This document shows, in pieces, positions 6,807 to 15,528 of a stretch of DNA of 64,000 nt. The first letter of the stretch is position 1. Each line of letters opens with the position of its first letter. Under the pieces are notes generated by a model that had not been told where the DNA came from, searched no databases, and saw only the letters and a list, made by a program, of their open reading frames with translations. This DNA is from a virus, in the IMG/VR virus record IMGVR_UViG_3300044641_009805, positions 1 to 64,000 of that record; one strand, written 5' to 3'. A program made the position numbers and the translations under genes.

Positions 6807-7154
6807 ATGAGAAAAGTTAATAAGCCTTGGGGTTACGAATTGATCTGGGCAGAAAATCCAAAATATCTTGGTAAGATTCTTTACGTCATGGCTGGTAAAC
6901 GTTTATCCTTGCAATACCACAAAGTGAAGGATGAAACAATTCTTGTTAAGAAAGGCACCATGAAGCTAGAGTTTGGAAATTCGAAGACCGGTCTCCAAGA
7001 GATTGAAATGAATGAAGGAGACTCCTTCCACATCTCACCTGGGCTTCTTCACAGGATGGCTGCCGTCACTGACTGCGAAGTCATCGAGGTCTCGACTTCC
7101 GAGCTAGCAGACGTGGTCAGAGTAGAAGATGATCATGGTCGTGTGAAACCCTGA
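6807..7154 (+). CDS. Cupin, mannose-6-phosphate isomerase type II-like
   Basis: 115 residues from ATG 6807. Starts KPWGYELIWAEN and continues GKILYVMAGKRLSLQYHKVKDE, the front of the single-domain type II phosphomannose isomerase/GDP-mannose pyrophosphorylase cupin: metal-binding QYH and a conserved E, followed by GD-F-HISPGLLHR. Such proteins act in sugar-nucleotide synthesis. In a phage it might serve glycan or capsule modification, but no partner gene lies nearby. Fold assignment firm, substrate not. An in-frame TTG at 6786 would add seven residues. Confidence 0.75.
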   Translation: MRKVNKPWGYELIWAENPKYLGKILYVMAGKRLSLQYHKVKDETILVKKGTMKLEFGNSKTGLQEIEMNEGDSFHISPGLLHRMAAVTDCEVIEVSTSELADVVRVEDDHGRVKP

Positions 7155-8702
7155 TCACTGGTCTTCGAACCATGAGATTGAAAAAGTAGCTTCTGAAGTG
7201 TTCTTATTCGTTTTGGCTGCTATTGTCAATATCTCGCCGCTCGTGAGGAAGAAATTTTCTGCCTGTATGGTCAAGATGGTAGCCTCGTTCGCACCAACTA
7301 TGAAGCTTTTGACGAGTTGAGTATTAGGTCCGATGCTTATTGAAGTCGCAGACAGATCAGCTGCAGCTATTGATTTATTTGTATCAACGTGTTGAAAGTT
7401 GACAGGACCTCCGAGCACGGCATTCTTGTATACATAGACTTCCGTCAAAATTGTGCTCGTGGCATTGCCTGTGTCCGTACCGACCGATATGTTGAAAAGA
7501 TCTATCTCGCCGTAATTACATTGACCCAGGAAGTTTCTGTTGGCACGTATGGTCAACACAGGTGTGAGCGTGGTGTCAAGATCAAGTGCTGCCCCGACGC
7601 GAGCAGAACCCGTAGCAAATGCTGGTCCTATGTTACGAATCACCAATCCTTCAGCGAAAACTCCTGCTGAAGCACCTTTGATGGTGACAGGTGTAGCCAA
7701 CGATCCGCTGTTGTAGACACCCCACTTGGCGGTCATCTGGGGATTTCTGAGGACAGTGGTGGACCTGCTGTTGGCGTTCTTTATCATGTGGCACCCAGCC
7801 AACAGGCCCGTTTCGGAGTTCTCCACCGCAAAGAATGCATTGCCGAACCCGAGATACTGGAAGCCGACGGAGTAAACATTTCCATACCTCGGGTTCAAGG
7901 CAAATCTCGATTCACCTGTTCCGTCCATCTTATCGATGTTCCACTGGGACTGTGAGATGAATGTCTCGACCGGTAGTTCTCCCGTTTGAACCACCGCCGT
8001 TGTGGCTATCTGAGTTGCTCCGTTGAACAGAGAAAAAGTTCCTCCTATGGGCCCTGGGCGTCTCGATACGAAGAAGACGGTTCCATCGATGGATTCAGCA
8101 TCCCAGCCTGAACCGACCTGTGAGTAATCTGCCTGTGATAATTGGTAAGAAGTCTGGTTGGCGGAACTACCGCCATTTATCGCGACAGTTCTCGTGGCCC
8201 CTCCGAGGGTGACCGTGATGGTGGCAGCTCCGACTGGGGGTACCGTGATGGAAAAGCTCCTGATTTCTCGTTTGGATCTCTCGCGGTGAAGTATGCCGAA
8301 CTCATTATTCCGTTGAGCGAAGAAGTAACCGGTCTCTTCGTTACCGATCCCTGCCAGCTGAAGCGTGTTGGGTGCACCTGGATCGAAGATCGCAGTCATC
8401 CTACACATGGAGCCCTGTCCAGGGCGATACTTGAGACTTCGAGACAGCCTCACCTCAGCGGATCCTGATGTAGATGTTCCTGAAGAGCTCGTCATGATTC
8501 CTAGTGAAGCGGCCACAAATGCACCAGTCCCAGCTGACGATGTGGTCCATTGTACTGGATTTACGGTGTAGATGAACGCAGCCTGAGCCGTGGGGTGTGC
8601 TTCGGACACAAGGGGAGACCCGAAAGGACCGACAGCGTTAGCGTTGATGCTTCCCTCGCTGGCAAATAAAGATTTCTTACCAATCGTCGTAAATCCTGAC
8701 AT
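7155..8702 (-). CDS. Large beta-rich virion-type protein
   Basis: 515 residues, rich in Gly, Ser, Thr and Ala with alternating beta-strand patterns, low in Cys, no signal peptide. It begins MSGFTTIGKKSLFASEG and has the look of a phage tail or capsid-decoration protein: long stretches such as TITVTLGGATRTVAING and SARVGAALDLDTTLTPVLTI. Divergent from the small virion-type gene at 8756. I cannot name the family; structural role is inferred from composition and neighbours. Confidence 0.55.
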   Translation of the reverse strand: MSGFTTIGKKSLFASEGSINANAVGPFGSPLVSEAHPTAQAAFIYTVNPVQWTTSSAGTGAFVAASLGIMTSSSGTSTSGSAEVRLSRSLKYRPGQGSMCRMTAIFDPGAPNTLQLAGIGNEETGYFFAQRNNEFGILHRERSKREIRSFSITVPPVGAATITVTLGGATRTVAINGGSSANQTSYQLSQADYSQVGSGWDAESIDGTVFFVSRRPGPIGGTFSLFNGATQIATTAVVQTGELPVETFISQSQWNIDKMDGTGESRFALNPRYGNVYSVGFQYLGFGNAFFAVENSETGLLAGCHMIKNANSRSTTVLRNPQMTAKWGVYNSGSLATPVTIKGASAGVFAEGLVIRNIGPAFATGSARVGAALDLDTTLTPVLTIRANRNFLGQCNYGEIDLFNISVGTDTGNATSTILTEVYVYKNAVLGGPVNFQHVDTNKSIAAADLSATSISIGPNTQLVKSFIVGANEATILTIQAENFFLTSGEILTIAAKTNKNTSEATFSISWFEDQ

Positions 8703-8755
8703 ATTTCTCCCCTAACAAAAATCTTGTAGTATAATTAGGTAAGGGATCATAAAAT

Positions 8756-9148
8756 ATGTCGCTAAGTTGGCCACAGAATGGAGAGTATTACGCACCAGCC
8801 TATCAGGTATCGGCGTTACCCTATCTGTCCTCATCAATTATATCTGTCGGGAACGTGCACAAGTATGAGTTCCCCTACGTCACCAAGTTCATCAACATCG
8901 TCAACAGAGGTGCTAACGTCGGCGACAAAATTGCTCTGGCATTTACCGAAAATGGTCTTCGGACAGGAAACTACATCACGCTCGATCAAGGTGTCGCCAT
9001 CGACCAAGAGATCAGGACTTCCGTTCTCTTCATCTCAGGTTCCGATGGGACATCCGTCGACTATCAGATCTTCTGCGGGCTCACGACAATCCCAACCAAA
9101 AACTTCTTGACGCTCACCGGCTCCAACGGACACTCAGGCGTCGGTTGA
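8756..9148 (+). CDS. Small virion-type protein, paralogue of 19075-19479
   Basis: 130 residues. It shares with the gene at 19075-19479 the core pattern V-x-K-[YF]-x-x-P-x-V-T-K-x-I-x-[FI]-V-N, IALAFTENG, a central Gln-Thr strand, YQIFCGLTTI and LTGS near the end. Likely a beta-sandwich virion component. GGGA about 10 nt upstream can serve as a weak ribosome binding site; the -10-like TATAAT at 8730 lies too far for a leaderless start. Confidence 0.6.
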   Translation: MSLSWPQNGEYYAPAYQVSALPYLSSSIISVGNVHKYEFPYVTKFINIVNRGANVGDKIALAFTENGLRTGNYITLDQGVAIDQEIRTSVLFISGSDGTSVDYQIFCGLTTIPTKNFLTLTGSNGHSGVG

Positions 9149-9178
9149 TCGCAACAGAAAAATAATTGCACGACGGCG

Positions 9179-9207
9179 TGTAAAAGCCCGCATACCTAGG
9201 TTACTAT
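9179..9207 (+). promoter_or_regulatory. Promoter TGTAAA-N17-TACTAT for the intron-containing tRNA
   Basis: TGTAAA at 9179-9184, 17 nt, TACTAT at 9202-9207. Transcription would start near 9214, giving a leader of about 40 nt before the tRNA acceptor. The leader can fold: ATCAA and CAAC near 9211 pair with GTTG and TTGAT near 9242-9250. Confidence 0.65.
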
Positions 9208-9252
9208 AGGATCATCAAACAACGGAGGAAACGAACTCTAAGTTGTTGATTC

Positions 9253-9561
9253 GGAACGGTAAATCAATAGGTTCAGATTAGCGGTCTCATCAAAATGGTG
9301 ACTTCAATCAGTAATGATTGTCGAAAATCGGATGAATTCGGGGAAGTCTAAGTCGCAAGATATGATAATCCCGAGCCAAGTCCACCAAGCATGGTGGAAA
9401 GGTGTAGAGACTACCTGGTGTTGAATGATCTTTCAACGTAATACAGGGTTAGCGTCCGACACCCTAACAGTTAGGCTGAGGGTGATGATATAGTCCACAG
9501 AGTCAAGAAATTGACACAAATGTGAAACCGAAATGTGTGGGTTCGAGTCCCACCCGTTCCA
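9253..9561 (+). tRNA. tRNA with anticodon CAT (Met or Ile2), interrupted by a group I intron
   Basis: 5' exon 9253-9290: acceptor GGAACGG, D arm AATC/GATT, anticodon stem GCGGT, loop bases CTCAT. 3' exon 9525-9561: AA, stem ACCGA, 5-nt variable loop, T arm GTGGG-TTCGAGT-CCCAC, acceptor CCGTTCC, discriminator A. The acceptor pairs 7/7. After splicing the loop is CTCATAA, anticodon CAT. G1-C72 argues against an initiator tRNA, leaving elongator Met or Ile2 (C34 changed to lysidine by TilS). The phage carries a tilS gene at 17439, which favours but does not prove Ile2. CCA is not encoded. Confidence 0.8.
9291..9524 (+). mobile_element. Group I intron (about 234 nt) in the tRNA(CAT) anticodon loop
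   Basis: The intron follows U36 and ends in G, as group I introns require. The 5' exon UCAU can pair with an internal guide GTGA at 9298-9301, with U-G wobble at the splice site (P1). The core shows paired P7 strands GACTA (9409-9413) and TAGTC (9491-9495) inside the usual R (GTGTAGAGACTACC) and S (GATATAGTCC) elements. No ORF lies inside it. Bacterial tRNA(CAT) genes, as in Azoarcus, carry group I introns at the same position. Confidence 0.8.
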
Positions 9562-9562
9562 C

Positions 9563-9602
9563 AAGGAACCTTCAGCATAAACCGCTGAAGGTTCCTTTTT
9601 TT
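9563..9602 (+). terminator. Rho-independent terminator after the tRNA
   Basis: A perfect 14-bp stem (9563-9576 with 9584-9597) with a 7-nt loop is followed by a T run. The same hairpin encodes the last residues and stop of the opposite-strand nuclease gene. Confidence 0.85.
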
Positions 9603-10360
9603 ATTTCTTCGATCTCTTGCTTTTTGAGAACAATCAATTTTTCAGGAAACTGAGACCATTTGGCTAGATCTCTTTCTCTTTCATAGCCCTTGACTTCGAT
9701 GTATAGATCTAGATTAGGCAGATAAAAGTCAGGAAAGTATGTTCTAGATCCGTTCCATTCATAGGGAAACCCTTTCGTACACCTTTGAGGATCAAGACCA
9801 TTTATTTTTGCCCATTTATAAAATTCTACTTCCCATTTACCTTGAAGTTTGATTCCGTCCATGATAACTTGCTTTACTCTGCCTCTTCTTCCACCCATGA
9901 AAGCTTCAGGATTTTCAGCGATTCTTTTCTTCATCATTTCTGATATTTGTTTTCTCTTTTCTTCAGACATCTTGAAAGGACGCTTTTGCTTTCTAATAAA
10001 ATTTCTTTTTTGACGAGCATCATATCTTTTCTTTTCTTCTTCAGACATGTCTTCTATGGTGAGATATTCAGGAGTTTCTCTTCCTCCCCTATGTTCATCA
10101 CACCACTTCTTCGTTTTGCTGGCTGCAAGAAATATTTTTCCACATTTTGCGCATGTAATCTCATATCTTTTTTCAAAAGTTTTTCCTGCGCTCCATCCTT
10201 TTTGTCCCATCAACTTTTTTGAAACCTTTTCGTTAATCTCTTTTCTCTTTTTAGAAGTTGAAGTAGATCTAGCACAAGGCTGGCTACAAAATCTCCCTGA
10301 TCCATAGAATTTTTCTGGTATTTTTCCACATTTTTCACACGGTTTTAGATTATTTTCCAT
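9572..10360 (-). CDS. Putative homing endonuclease with zinc ribbons and a PD-(D/E)XK-type domain
   Basis: 262 residues. The N-terminal half has several Cys pairs (CEKCGKIPEKFYGSGRFCSQPC, then CAKCGK... WCDEH) resembling zinc-finger DNA-binding modules of homing endonucleases, then a Lys/Arg-rich linker with an FKMSEEKRKQISEMMKKR helix reminiscent of NUMOD repeats. The C-terminal region has YFPDFYLP and LYIEVKG, a PD-x-EVK catalytic pattern. It lies next to the group I intron but outside it and on the opposite strand, so it is not translated from the intron. It may have mobilised the intron from outside. Confidence 0.65.
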   Translation of the reverse strand: MENNLKPCEKCGKIPEKFYGSGRFCSQPCARSTSTSKKRKEINEKVSKKLMGQKGWSAGKTFEKRYEITCAKCGKIFLAASKTKKWCDEHRGGRETPEYLTIEDMSEEEKKRYDARQKRNFIRKQKRPFKMSEEKRKQISEMMKKRIAENPEAFMGGRRGRVKQVIMDGIKLQGKWEVEFYKWAKINGLDPQRCTKGFPYEWNGSRTYFPDFYLPNLDLYIEVKGYERERDLAKWSQFPEKLIVLKKQEIEEIKKGTFSGLC

Positions 10361-10442
10361 GACGATAAGTATAGAACTTGAACCGAGAAGTAGACTCTTG
10401 ATCTATATTTTACGAAAAAAGTAGTCTAATCCCAAACAAAAA

Positions 10443-10469
10443 ACCGGCCAGGATTTCTCCCAGGCCGGT
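10443..10469 (-). terminator. Terminator hairpin downstream of the Gly-rich gene
   Basis: ACCGGCC and GGCCGGT (10443-10449 and 10463-10469) form a stem with a 13-nt loop. In the minus direction it is followed by TTTTTTGTTTGGG, so it can terminate the gene ending at 10506. Confidence 0.7.
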
Positions 10470-10505
10470 CATGTTAGGTGAACTGATTATATAATCAGGC
10501 GATCA

Positions 10506-11060
10506 TCACCAGCCGCCGCCGCCGCCTCCACCACCACCGAAGCCGCCACCGCCGCTCATCACGTAAACAACGATTTTGAAAGAGATTCCAGAAACAACAG
10601 CGATGAAATTATACATTGTGAAACCAGGTAACTCGGGATTCGTATTTGAATAAGTGCTGCCGTAATAATCAGAGAAGTATATGTCACCGAGGTTGAGTGG
10701 CACGTTTCCGCTGGCTATTTGAGAGACAGCGTTGAAAGACGAATCTGATGTTGATATCGTATACGCCTGAGATGCATATGTTGATGTCAACGAATTGGAC
10801 ATTGCGAAGAAGTTCTGGAATTCAACTACGTCGCCTGGATTGACTGGGACCGACACGTTATTCCCTGTCATAAAGTCTGGGTAGGTCCAATATACTGCTG
10901 GACCGCCTCCGCCTCCGCCTCCGCCTCCGCCACCGCCGCCACCGCCGCCACCATCGAGTGGTGCCGTGCCTGCTCCCATTCTTCCTCCCAGTCCCAAATC
11001 AATCAATTTGATTGTTTGACCTGGTGTATAATTTTCTGTTTTTTTCCATTTAATGGCCAT
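10506..11060 (-). CDS. Gly-rich virion display-type protein with MAI N-terminus
   Basis: 184 residues from ATG 11060, which has AGGAG 8 nt upstream; the longer start at 11102 has none. It begins MAIKWKKTENYTPGQ, then a run of about 15 glycines encoded by GGC/GGA repeats, a beta-rich domain and a second glycine run ending in Trp. The plan (short MAI anchor, Gly linker, beta domain) matches the LamG proteins at 15529 and 16439. Probably a tail-fibre or surface-display protein. The poly-Gly tracts may vary in length by slippage. Confidence 0.6.
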   Translation of the reverse strand: MAIKWKKTENYTPGQTIKLIDLGLGGRMGAGTAPLDGGGGGGGGGGGGGGGGGPAVYWTYPDFMTGNNVSVPVNPGDVVEFQNFFAMSNSLTSTYASQAYTISTSDSSFNAVSQIASGNVPLNLGDIYFSDYYGSTYSNTNPELPGFTMYNFIAVVSGISFKIVVYVMSGGGGFGGGGGGGGGW

Positions 11061-11111
11061 AAAGATCTCCTGATCGAACGCGATGTTGAGCGCTCGACGC
11101 AAATATAATTA

Positions 11112-11140
11112 TGTAATCTTTAGTAGAATCGTTGTAATAT
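11112..11140 (+). promoter_or_regulatory. Promoter TGTAAT-N17-TAATAT
   Basis: TGTAAT at 11112-11117, 17 nt, TAATAT at 11135-11140, then 6 nt to ATG 11147 of the PilY1-like gene. Same geometry as the other leaderless promoters. Confidence 0.65.
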
Positions 11141-11146
11141 AGAATC

Positions 11147-14100
11147 ATGTTCCGAAAATTCGCAGTTGTTTTTTCGATGATTCTGTTTGTTGTTGTAGGA
11201 GTCTACTCTACCGCTCGAGCCCAGTTCACTCCGCCCCTTGATTCTAAGGTGAAGATTCCGAACGTTCTCCTTCTCGTCGACACGAGTGCCTCAATGACTT
11301 GGGCACTGGATGGAAATAACGCAGATTGCAAGGACGAGCTGAACCCGAAGAAGGCGCGTTACACCATCCTTGGTGAGGTTCTTACAGGAACTGTGGATGA
11401 TCTCGATTGTTGGTCAAACAACGATCCGCTCAACATCGACGGTCCGCCTGTTCCCCTTATGTCGAACTCAGAACGACATCAACCCGGTGGTCAGAACTGT
11501 GTCCCTACTTTAAACCTTGATGTTGATATCATCAATTCCCTCAAGGCACAACCCTTCGGTTGGCCTTACGAAGCCGCAGATAAAGACAATTCATCCGCAA
11601 TCACTTACTGTGGAGGCAAAACTTCTCTCAAGTTCGCACGATGTTTCTCCTCTTCGGGTTGGAGTAATCGAGATGTTTGCAGCAAGGCCACAATCGGGTG
11701 GAACCAGGCGGCCGATGGATTGCTGGACACATATGGATCCAAGATTCGATTTGGAATGATGTCTTTCGATTCACTTGTGTGGCCAGGATATTCAACATCC
11801 GACCTCTATTCCAACAAGACCATGGCATGGTGGACACCTGAGACAGGAGGTCCTGTAACTTTTACATATGATCCATTGTGTAGGAACAACACGATGGGAC
11901 ACTATTGCTTCCTGTATTCATATTCGCTTATGTACTATGATACGGCTGAGTGGTCATATTGGCACGGCACGGGAAGCACCTTGAGCTCAACATGGTTGAC
12001 AGGAGCAAGATCTGCAACACTGTTTCCTACGACTGCAATCGTCGGCGGGGCATACACACTTGCAAGCTCGGACATTGGAGCAAGAAATTCTAGGGCTCTT
12101 CCTCACAAGGGCCGCATGATTGGTTTTGGTCATCCGGACGCTGTTGCGACCGATACTGTTGCTCACAATGAAATGGTTCAGGATGCAATCCTTGGATTAT
12201 CCACGAACCTCGAACACAACACTCCTCTTGCTGCTCTCATGCGAGATGCCTTCGAGTTTGTTGCCAATGATGTTTCCACCAATGGTGTCACAATTCCACA
12301 CCCAACGACATCTGTTCCCAATTTGGTAACAATCGGTCCTCAAACTGATCCATATTTCTCATCCACAGCTCGATGCCGGGATACACTAGTCATCCTCATC
12401 ACCGACGGAGAGCCTACTGGGGATCTAAACGATAGAATGTCCTTTTGGGCAGGAAGATTGGCAACCGAGCAGGATGTCAAGACAATTGTATTTGGAATTG
12501 GATTGGAAACAGCTCGATGGAAACCTGGATCAACCATCCTCACAAAGAAGTGCGATGATCTAGCTCCATCAGATTACAGCTCAGTTTCCACCGGAACAAC
12601 CATGTGCACACGAGATGGCTTGAGCTGGAAATACGCGGATAATCCACTCTTCACATTTGGCCTGACAACTACAGATCGATCCGCCATTCGTGCCTGTTGT
12701 AACCTGTTGGAAACTGCGATCCTTGGAGATCCAACCAATTCCTACGGTCAGGTTCCATATTTTCCCAACGATCAGGCACAGCTAAAACAAACACTCGACA
12801 CGATCCTCAAGTCGATCGCAGGAACAACTGTGAGCAGAACAGTTCCGGTCTTCGCCAACATCTCTTCAACGTTTCAGTCAGGTAATGCTCCTGCTTCATA
12901 CTACGAGCTACGATCCGCACTCATTCCTGCCTCTAAGCCCACCAGTGGAACCCTCGAGCGGGTGAGGTATGCGTGCAATAATTCATTCGAACCTATCAGA
13001 CAAAGCGTTGAGGAGACCAAGGGAGATCAATTCCACAAGAACCTCGATGCCACATCTGTCAGGCCACGAAAGTTCATCACGGTGGTTCCTCTGAAGGCCG
13101 GAAGTGTTGTGAAACCAATGTGGACAGTGAGACCTGCAGTGGTTGTCGAGGATCAACTCATGGGTTCACCTGCAACATCAGGAAACTTTGTCAGGCTGGA
13201 TGTAACAGCTCCTGATCTCACAGCTCCATACCAACCTGATTTTGGTGTAGGTATCGACACGCTTGCATCTACTGTCAATTCCTTGGGCGGAACATATCCA
13301 AAAAGTTCAGAGCTGTTGAACCTTTCCAATTCCGACAAGAGCACATGTCTCAGTCAGGTTGGAACAACCGACCTAGAGGAATGCGCCAAACGCGTGTTGC
13401 AGTGGTACGGAGGAAGTCCTCAGGTTTATTCCCTTGGTGCAGGTAAGTTCTCACCATCACGAGATCCAAATGTTTGCGGAGGATGGGACAAGTGTGGACC
13501 GCTGGGTGCGATCTTCCGTTCCAACCCAGTCATCGTTGAACCGCCAAGCCAAAATGCTGCTGAGCAGGCCTACTCGAACAATAGACCAACAGGAACAACA
13601 TCCTTCTACCAGCAACAAAGAACTCGTCCAACGATGTTGTATTCACAAACAATCGATGGTATGCTGCATGCATTTGTTCTATCGAAGAATGCTGCCCTTC
13701 CCGATTCGTATGCAAACGTATCCACGGTAGACTCGCTTGAGAACAACGAGCTATGGAGCTTCATTCCTCCTGCGATCCTTCCACAGATCTGGCCCAACTT
13801 CAAGACAGAGGCTCGATTGCTTGATGGGCCTCTAACTGTTGGCAACGTTGTTTTCAGCAGGAACATGACGCAGACTTCTGAGGGAACAACAAATCTTTCA
13901 GGATTCAGGACGGTCCTCGTTGGTTCATCAGGATATGGAGATTCTGGGTTCTATTATGCGGTGGATGTGACAAATCCAATTGAACCACGTTTCCTGTGGC
14001 AGCTCGTGAATTCATCCGGTGGTAATGCCTTGTTTGGCAAGGTTCTTCCAGGGGCAGCAATTACCATGTTGAAGATCAAGGATCCAAAGGATGGGATCAT

Positions 14101-15391
14101 CAAGCAGGTTGGAGTTGCCATCCTCCCGGGTGGAAGGGATCCTGGAACACCCACCGCCACGATGTCACGTAGGATCTTCAGCACATCACGATCTCCACTC
14201 TTCGCGTGGAATGGTCAATACTATCCACGAACACTGATTAGAAATTGGGGTGCGAAGGTACCATCCAGATCTTTGACCGTTGTAGAATTGGAGACAGGTA
14301 GGATCATCGCGCGGCTGGCAGGCGAGTGGGGTGATAATCCTGGCAAGACCTCAACATCCACATGTTCAGGTGGGCCTGGTGGTGCCGATTCCCTGACTTG
14401 CGGGTTATCACCTACAGTAATTGTGAATCCCACGCGAGTCAGTTTCGATTCTCCGCTCACGGGAACACCTGTTCCTTTCCCATCAGGCGTGGCTCAAACA
14501 TCCACACGCGCGTATGTTGGTGATGCTGATGGTGTCGTCTGGCGGATCAACATGGCAGATCCTGAACCGCTCAAGTGGACAGCTGAAATTGCATGGGATG
14601 CATACAATCACACGTCTGTCCCAGATAATTCTTTGAAATTATCATACGTAGTTAATGGCATCAATTCTGGGAACCCTCTGAACCTATCGACAACCTCGTT
14701 GGTTGCTGCAACCATGGGCCAACCAATCGAACAGGCACCCATTGTTTCCGTAGATTCTCGCGGTGTCACAACTGTTACGTTGACAACAGGTGACGGCGAA
14801 TCTTTCAACACAGTTTCACCGGGCACACTCAACTTCCTCGCAACATTTGTAGATGACTTGAATGCAAGTGGAACATCTTTCGCACCAACCATCAATGCAA
14901 CACAAGGCATTTCGATGGCGTTTACGGATGGGGGCAGGGTGACAGGACCCCCTACACTCTTCGATGGCAAACTATTCTTCAGTTACTTCTCGCCTCAAAC
15001 GGCGACAGTTTGCACCTCAGGTAAGAGTGGTTGGTGCGCCGTTGATTTCTTGAATGGTAACAATTCAACTCCTCTCGCTGTCATGGATGTGGATCCGCTT
15101 CTTCCAGGTAACGATCGTTGTACCACATTCCAGAACGGTGAGGTCGTCTTCGGTCTTGCAATCAATGCAGTTCCATCATGCGTTCAAACTGAGGACAACT
15201 TCAATGATCAGTGGTTGGCAGGTCAGTACAACAGCTATTCATCATCAAAGGGTATGAACTACCAACTCGTTATGCAAACAAGTCAAGGTGGAACATCTGA
15301 AAATAATTCAACAATTAATTCCACACGAATCACACTTCCTCCACCACGAGCCAAAACTCGATTGCAATCGTGGGTCTCCGTGATGCAATAA
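11147..15391 (+). CDS. PilY1/PilC-like type IV pilus-associated protein with VWA domain
   Basis: 1414 residues. A signal peptide (about residues 1-25, ending ARA) precedes a von Willebrand A domain with a MIDAS: LLLVDTSASM near residue 40 and VILITDGEPTGD later. Many Cys residues suit a secreted, disulfide-bonded protein. The C-terminal third contains PilY1-type propeller segments such as TIDGMLHAFVLS, VGSSGYGDSGFYYAVDVT and TRAYVGDADGVVWRINM. PilY1 primes and tips type IV pili and mediates adhesion. No other pilus gene is in the window, so it might interfere with or imitate the host pilus, or be a receptor-binding protein. It has a leaderless-type promoter and its own terminator. Confidence 0.8.
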   Translation: MFRKFAVVFSMILFVVVGVYSTARAQFTPPLDSKVKIPNVLLLVDTSASMTWALDGNNADCKDELNPKKARYTILGEVLTGTVDDLDCWSNNDPLNIDGPPVPLMSNSERHQPGGQNCVPTLNLDVDIINSLKAQPFGWPYEAADKDNSSAITYCGGKTSLKFARCFSSSGWSNRDVCSKATIGWNQAADGLLDTYGSKIRFGMMSFDSLVWPGYSTSDLYSNKTMAWWTPETGGPVTFTYDPLCRNNTMGHYCFLYSYSLMYYDTAEWSYWHGTGSTLSSTWLTGARSATLFPTTAIVGGAYTLASSDIGARNSRALPHKGRMIGFGHPDAVATDTVAHNEMVQDAILGLSTNLEHNTPLAALMRDAFEFVANDVSTNGVTIPHPTTSVPNLVTIGPQTDPYFSSTARCRDTLVILITDGEPTGDLNDRMSFWAGRLATEQDVKTIVFGIGLETARWKPGSTILTKKCDDLAPSDYSSVSTGTTMCTRDGLSWKYADNPLFTFGLTTTDRSAIRACCNLLETAILGDPTNSYGQVPYFPNDQAQLKQTLDTILKSIAGTTVSRTVPVFANISSTFQSGNAPASYYELRSALIPASKPTSGTLERVRYACNNSFEPIRQSVEETKGDQFHKNLDATSVRPRKFITVVPLKAGSVVKPMWTVRPAVVVEDQLMGSPATSGNFVRLDVTAPDLTAPYQPDFGVGIDTLASTVNSLGGTYPKSSELLNLSNSDKSTCLSQVGTTDLEECAKRVLQWYGGSPQVYSLGAGKFSPSRDPNVCGGWDKCGPLGAIFRSNPVIVEPPSQNAAEQAYSNNRPTGTTSFYQQQRTRPTMLYSQTIDGMLHAFVLSKNAALPDSYANVSTVDSLENNELWSFIPPAILPQIWPNFKTEARLLDGPLTVGNVVFSRNMTQTSEGTTNLSGFRTVLVGSSGYGDSGFYYAVDVTNPIEPRFLWQLVNSSGGNALFGKVLPGAAITMLKIKDPKDGIIKQVGVAILPGGRDPGTPTATMSRRIFSTSRSPLFAWNGQYYPRTLIRNWGAKVPSRSLTVVELETGRIIARLAGEWGDNPGKTSTSTCSGGPGGADSLTCGLSPTVIVNPTRVSFDSPLTGTPVPFPSGVAQTSTRAYVGDADGVVWRINMADPEPLKWTAEIAWDAYNHTSVPDNSLKLSYVVNGINSGNPLNLSTTSLVAATMGQPIEQAPIVSVDSRGVTTVTLTTGDGESFNTVSPGTLNFLATFVDDLNASGTSFAPTINATQGISMAFTDGGRVTGPPTLFDGKLFFSYFSPQTATVCTSGKSGWCAVDFLNGNNSTPLAVMDVDPLLPGNDRCTTFQNGEVVFGLAINAVPSCVQTEDNFNDQWLAGQYNSYSSSKGMNYQLVMQTSQGGTSENNSTINSTRITLPPPRAKTRLQSWVSVMQ

Positions 15392-15396
15392 AAAAC

Positions 15397-15418
15397 GGCA
15401 GGATAGAAATATCCTGCC
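15397..15418 (+). terminator. Terminator after the PilY1-like gene
   Basis: A 9-bp stem GGCAGGATA/TATCCTGCC with loop GAAA lies 6 nt after the stop codon. No long T run follows on the plus strand. Confidence 0.65.
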
Positions 15419-15432
15419 TGAAAAAGCACTAC

Positions 15433-15504
15433 TTAAGCATAATCAATGAAACCAGGTGATTTGGGCATGTGACCGCCATGTTTGTTGGCATCTTGTGCAA
15501 TCAT
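15433..15504 (-). CDS. Possible 23-residue small protein
   Basis: A frame reading MIAQDANKHGGHMPKSPGFI plus DYA follows the LamG gene at 15529 in the same direction, 24 nt downstream. It is hydrophilic with two His-Gly pairs. No ribosome binding site is evident. It could be a genuine small phage protein or a chance frame. Confidence 0.35.
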   Translation of the reverse strand: MIAQDANKHGGHMPKSPGFIDYA

Positions 15505-15528
15505 ACTTTTTGTGTAGGTGGTTCACGC

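Noticed and set aside
6786-6812. A promoter of the leaderless class upstream of the cupin gene
   Set aside because: TGTAAA is present at 6774, but no TAnnnT lies 16-17 nt downstream at a fitting place.
9150-9560. A long noncoding gap that first seemed to contain nothing
   Set aside because: Acceptor and T-arm pairing across 234 nt showed it to be a split tRNA with a group I intron.
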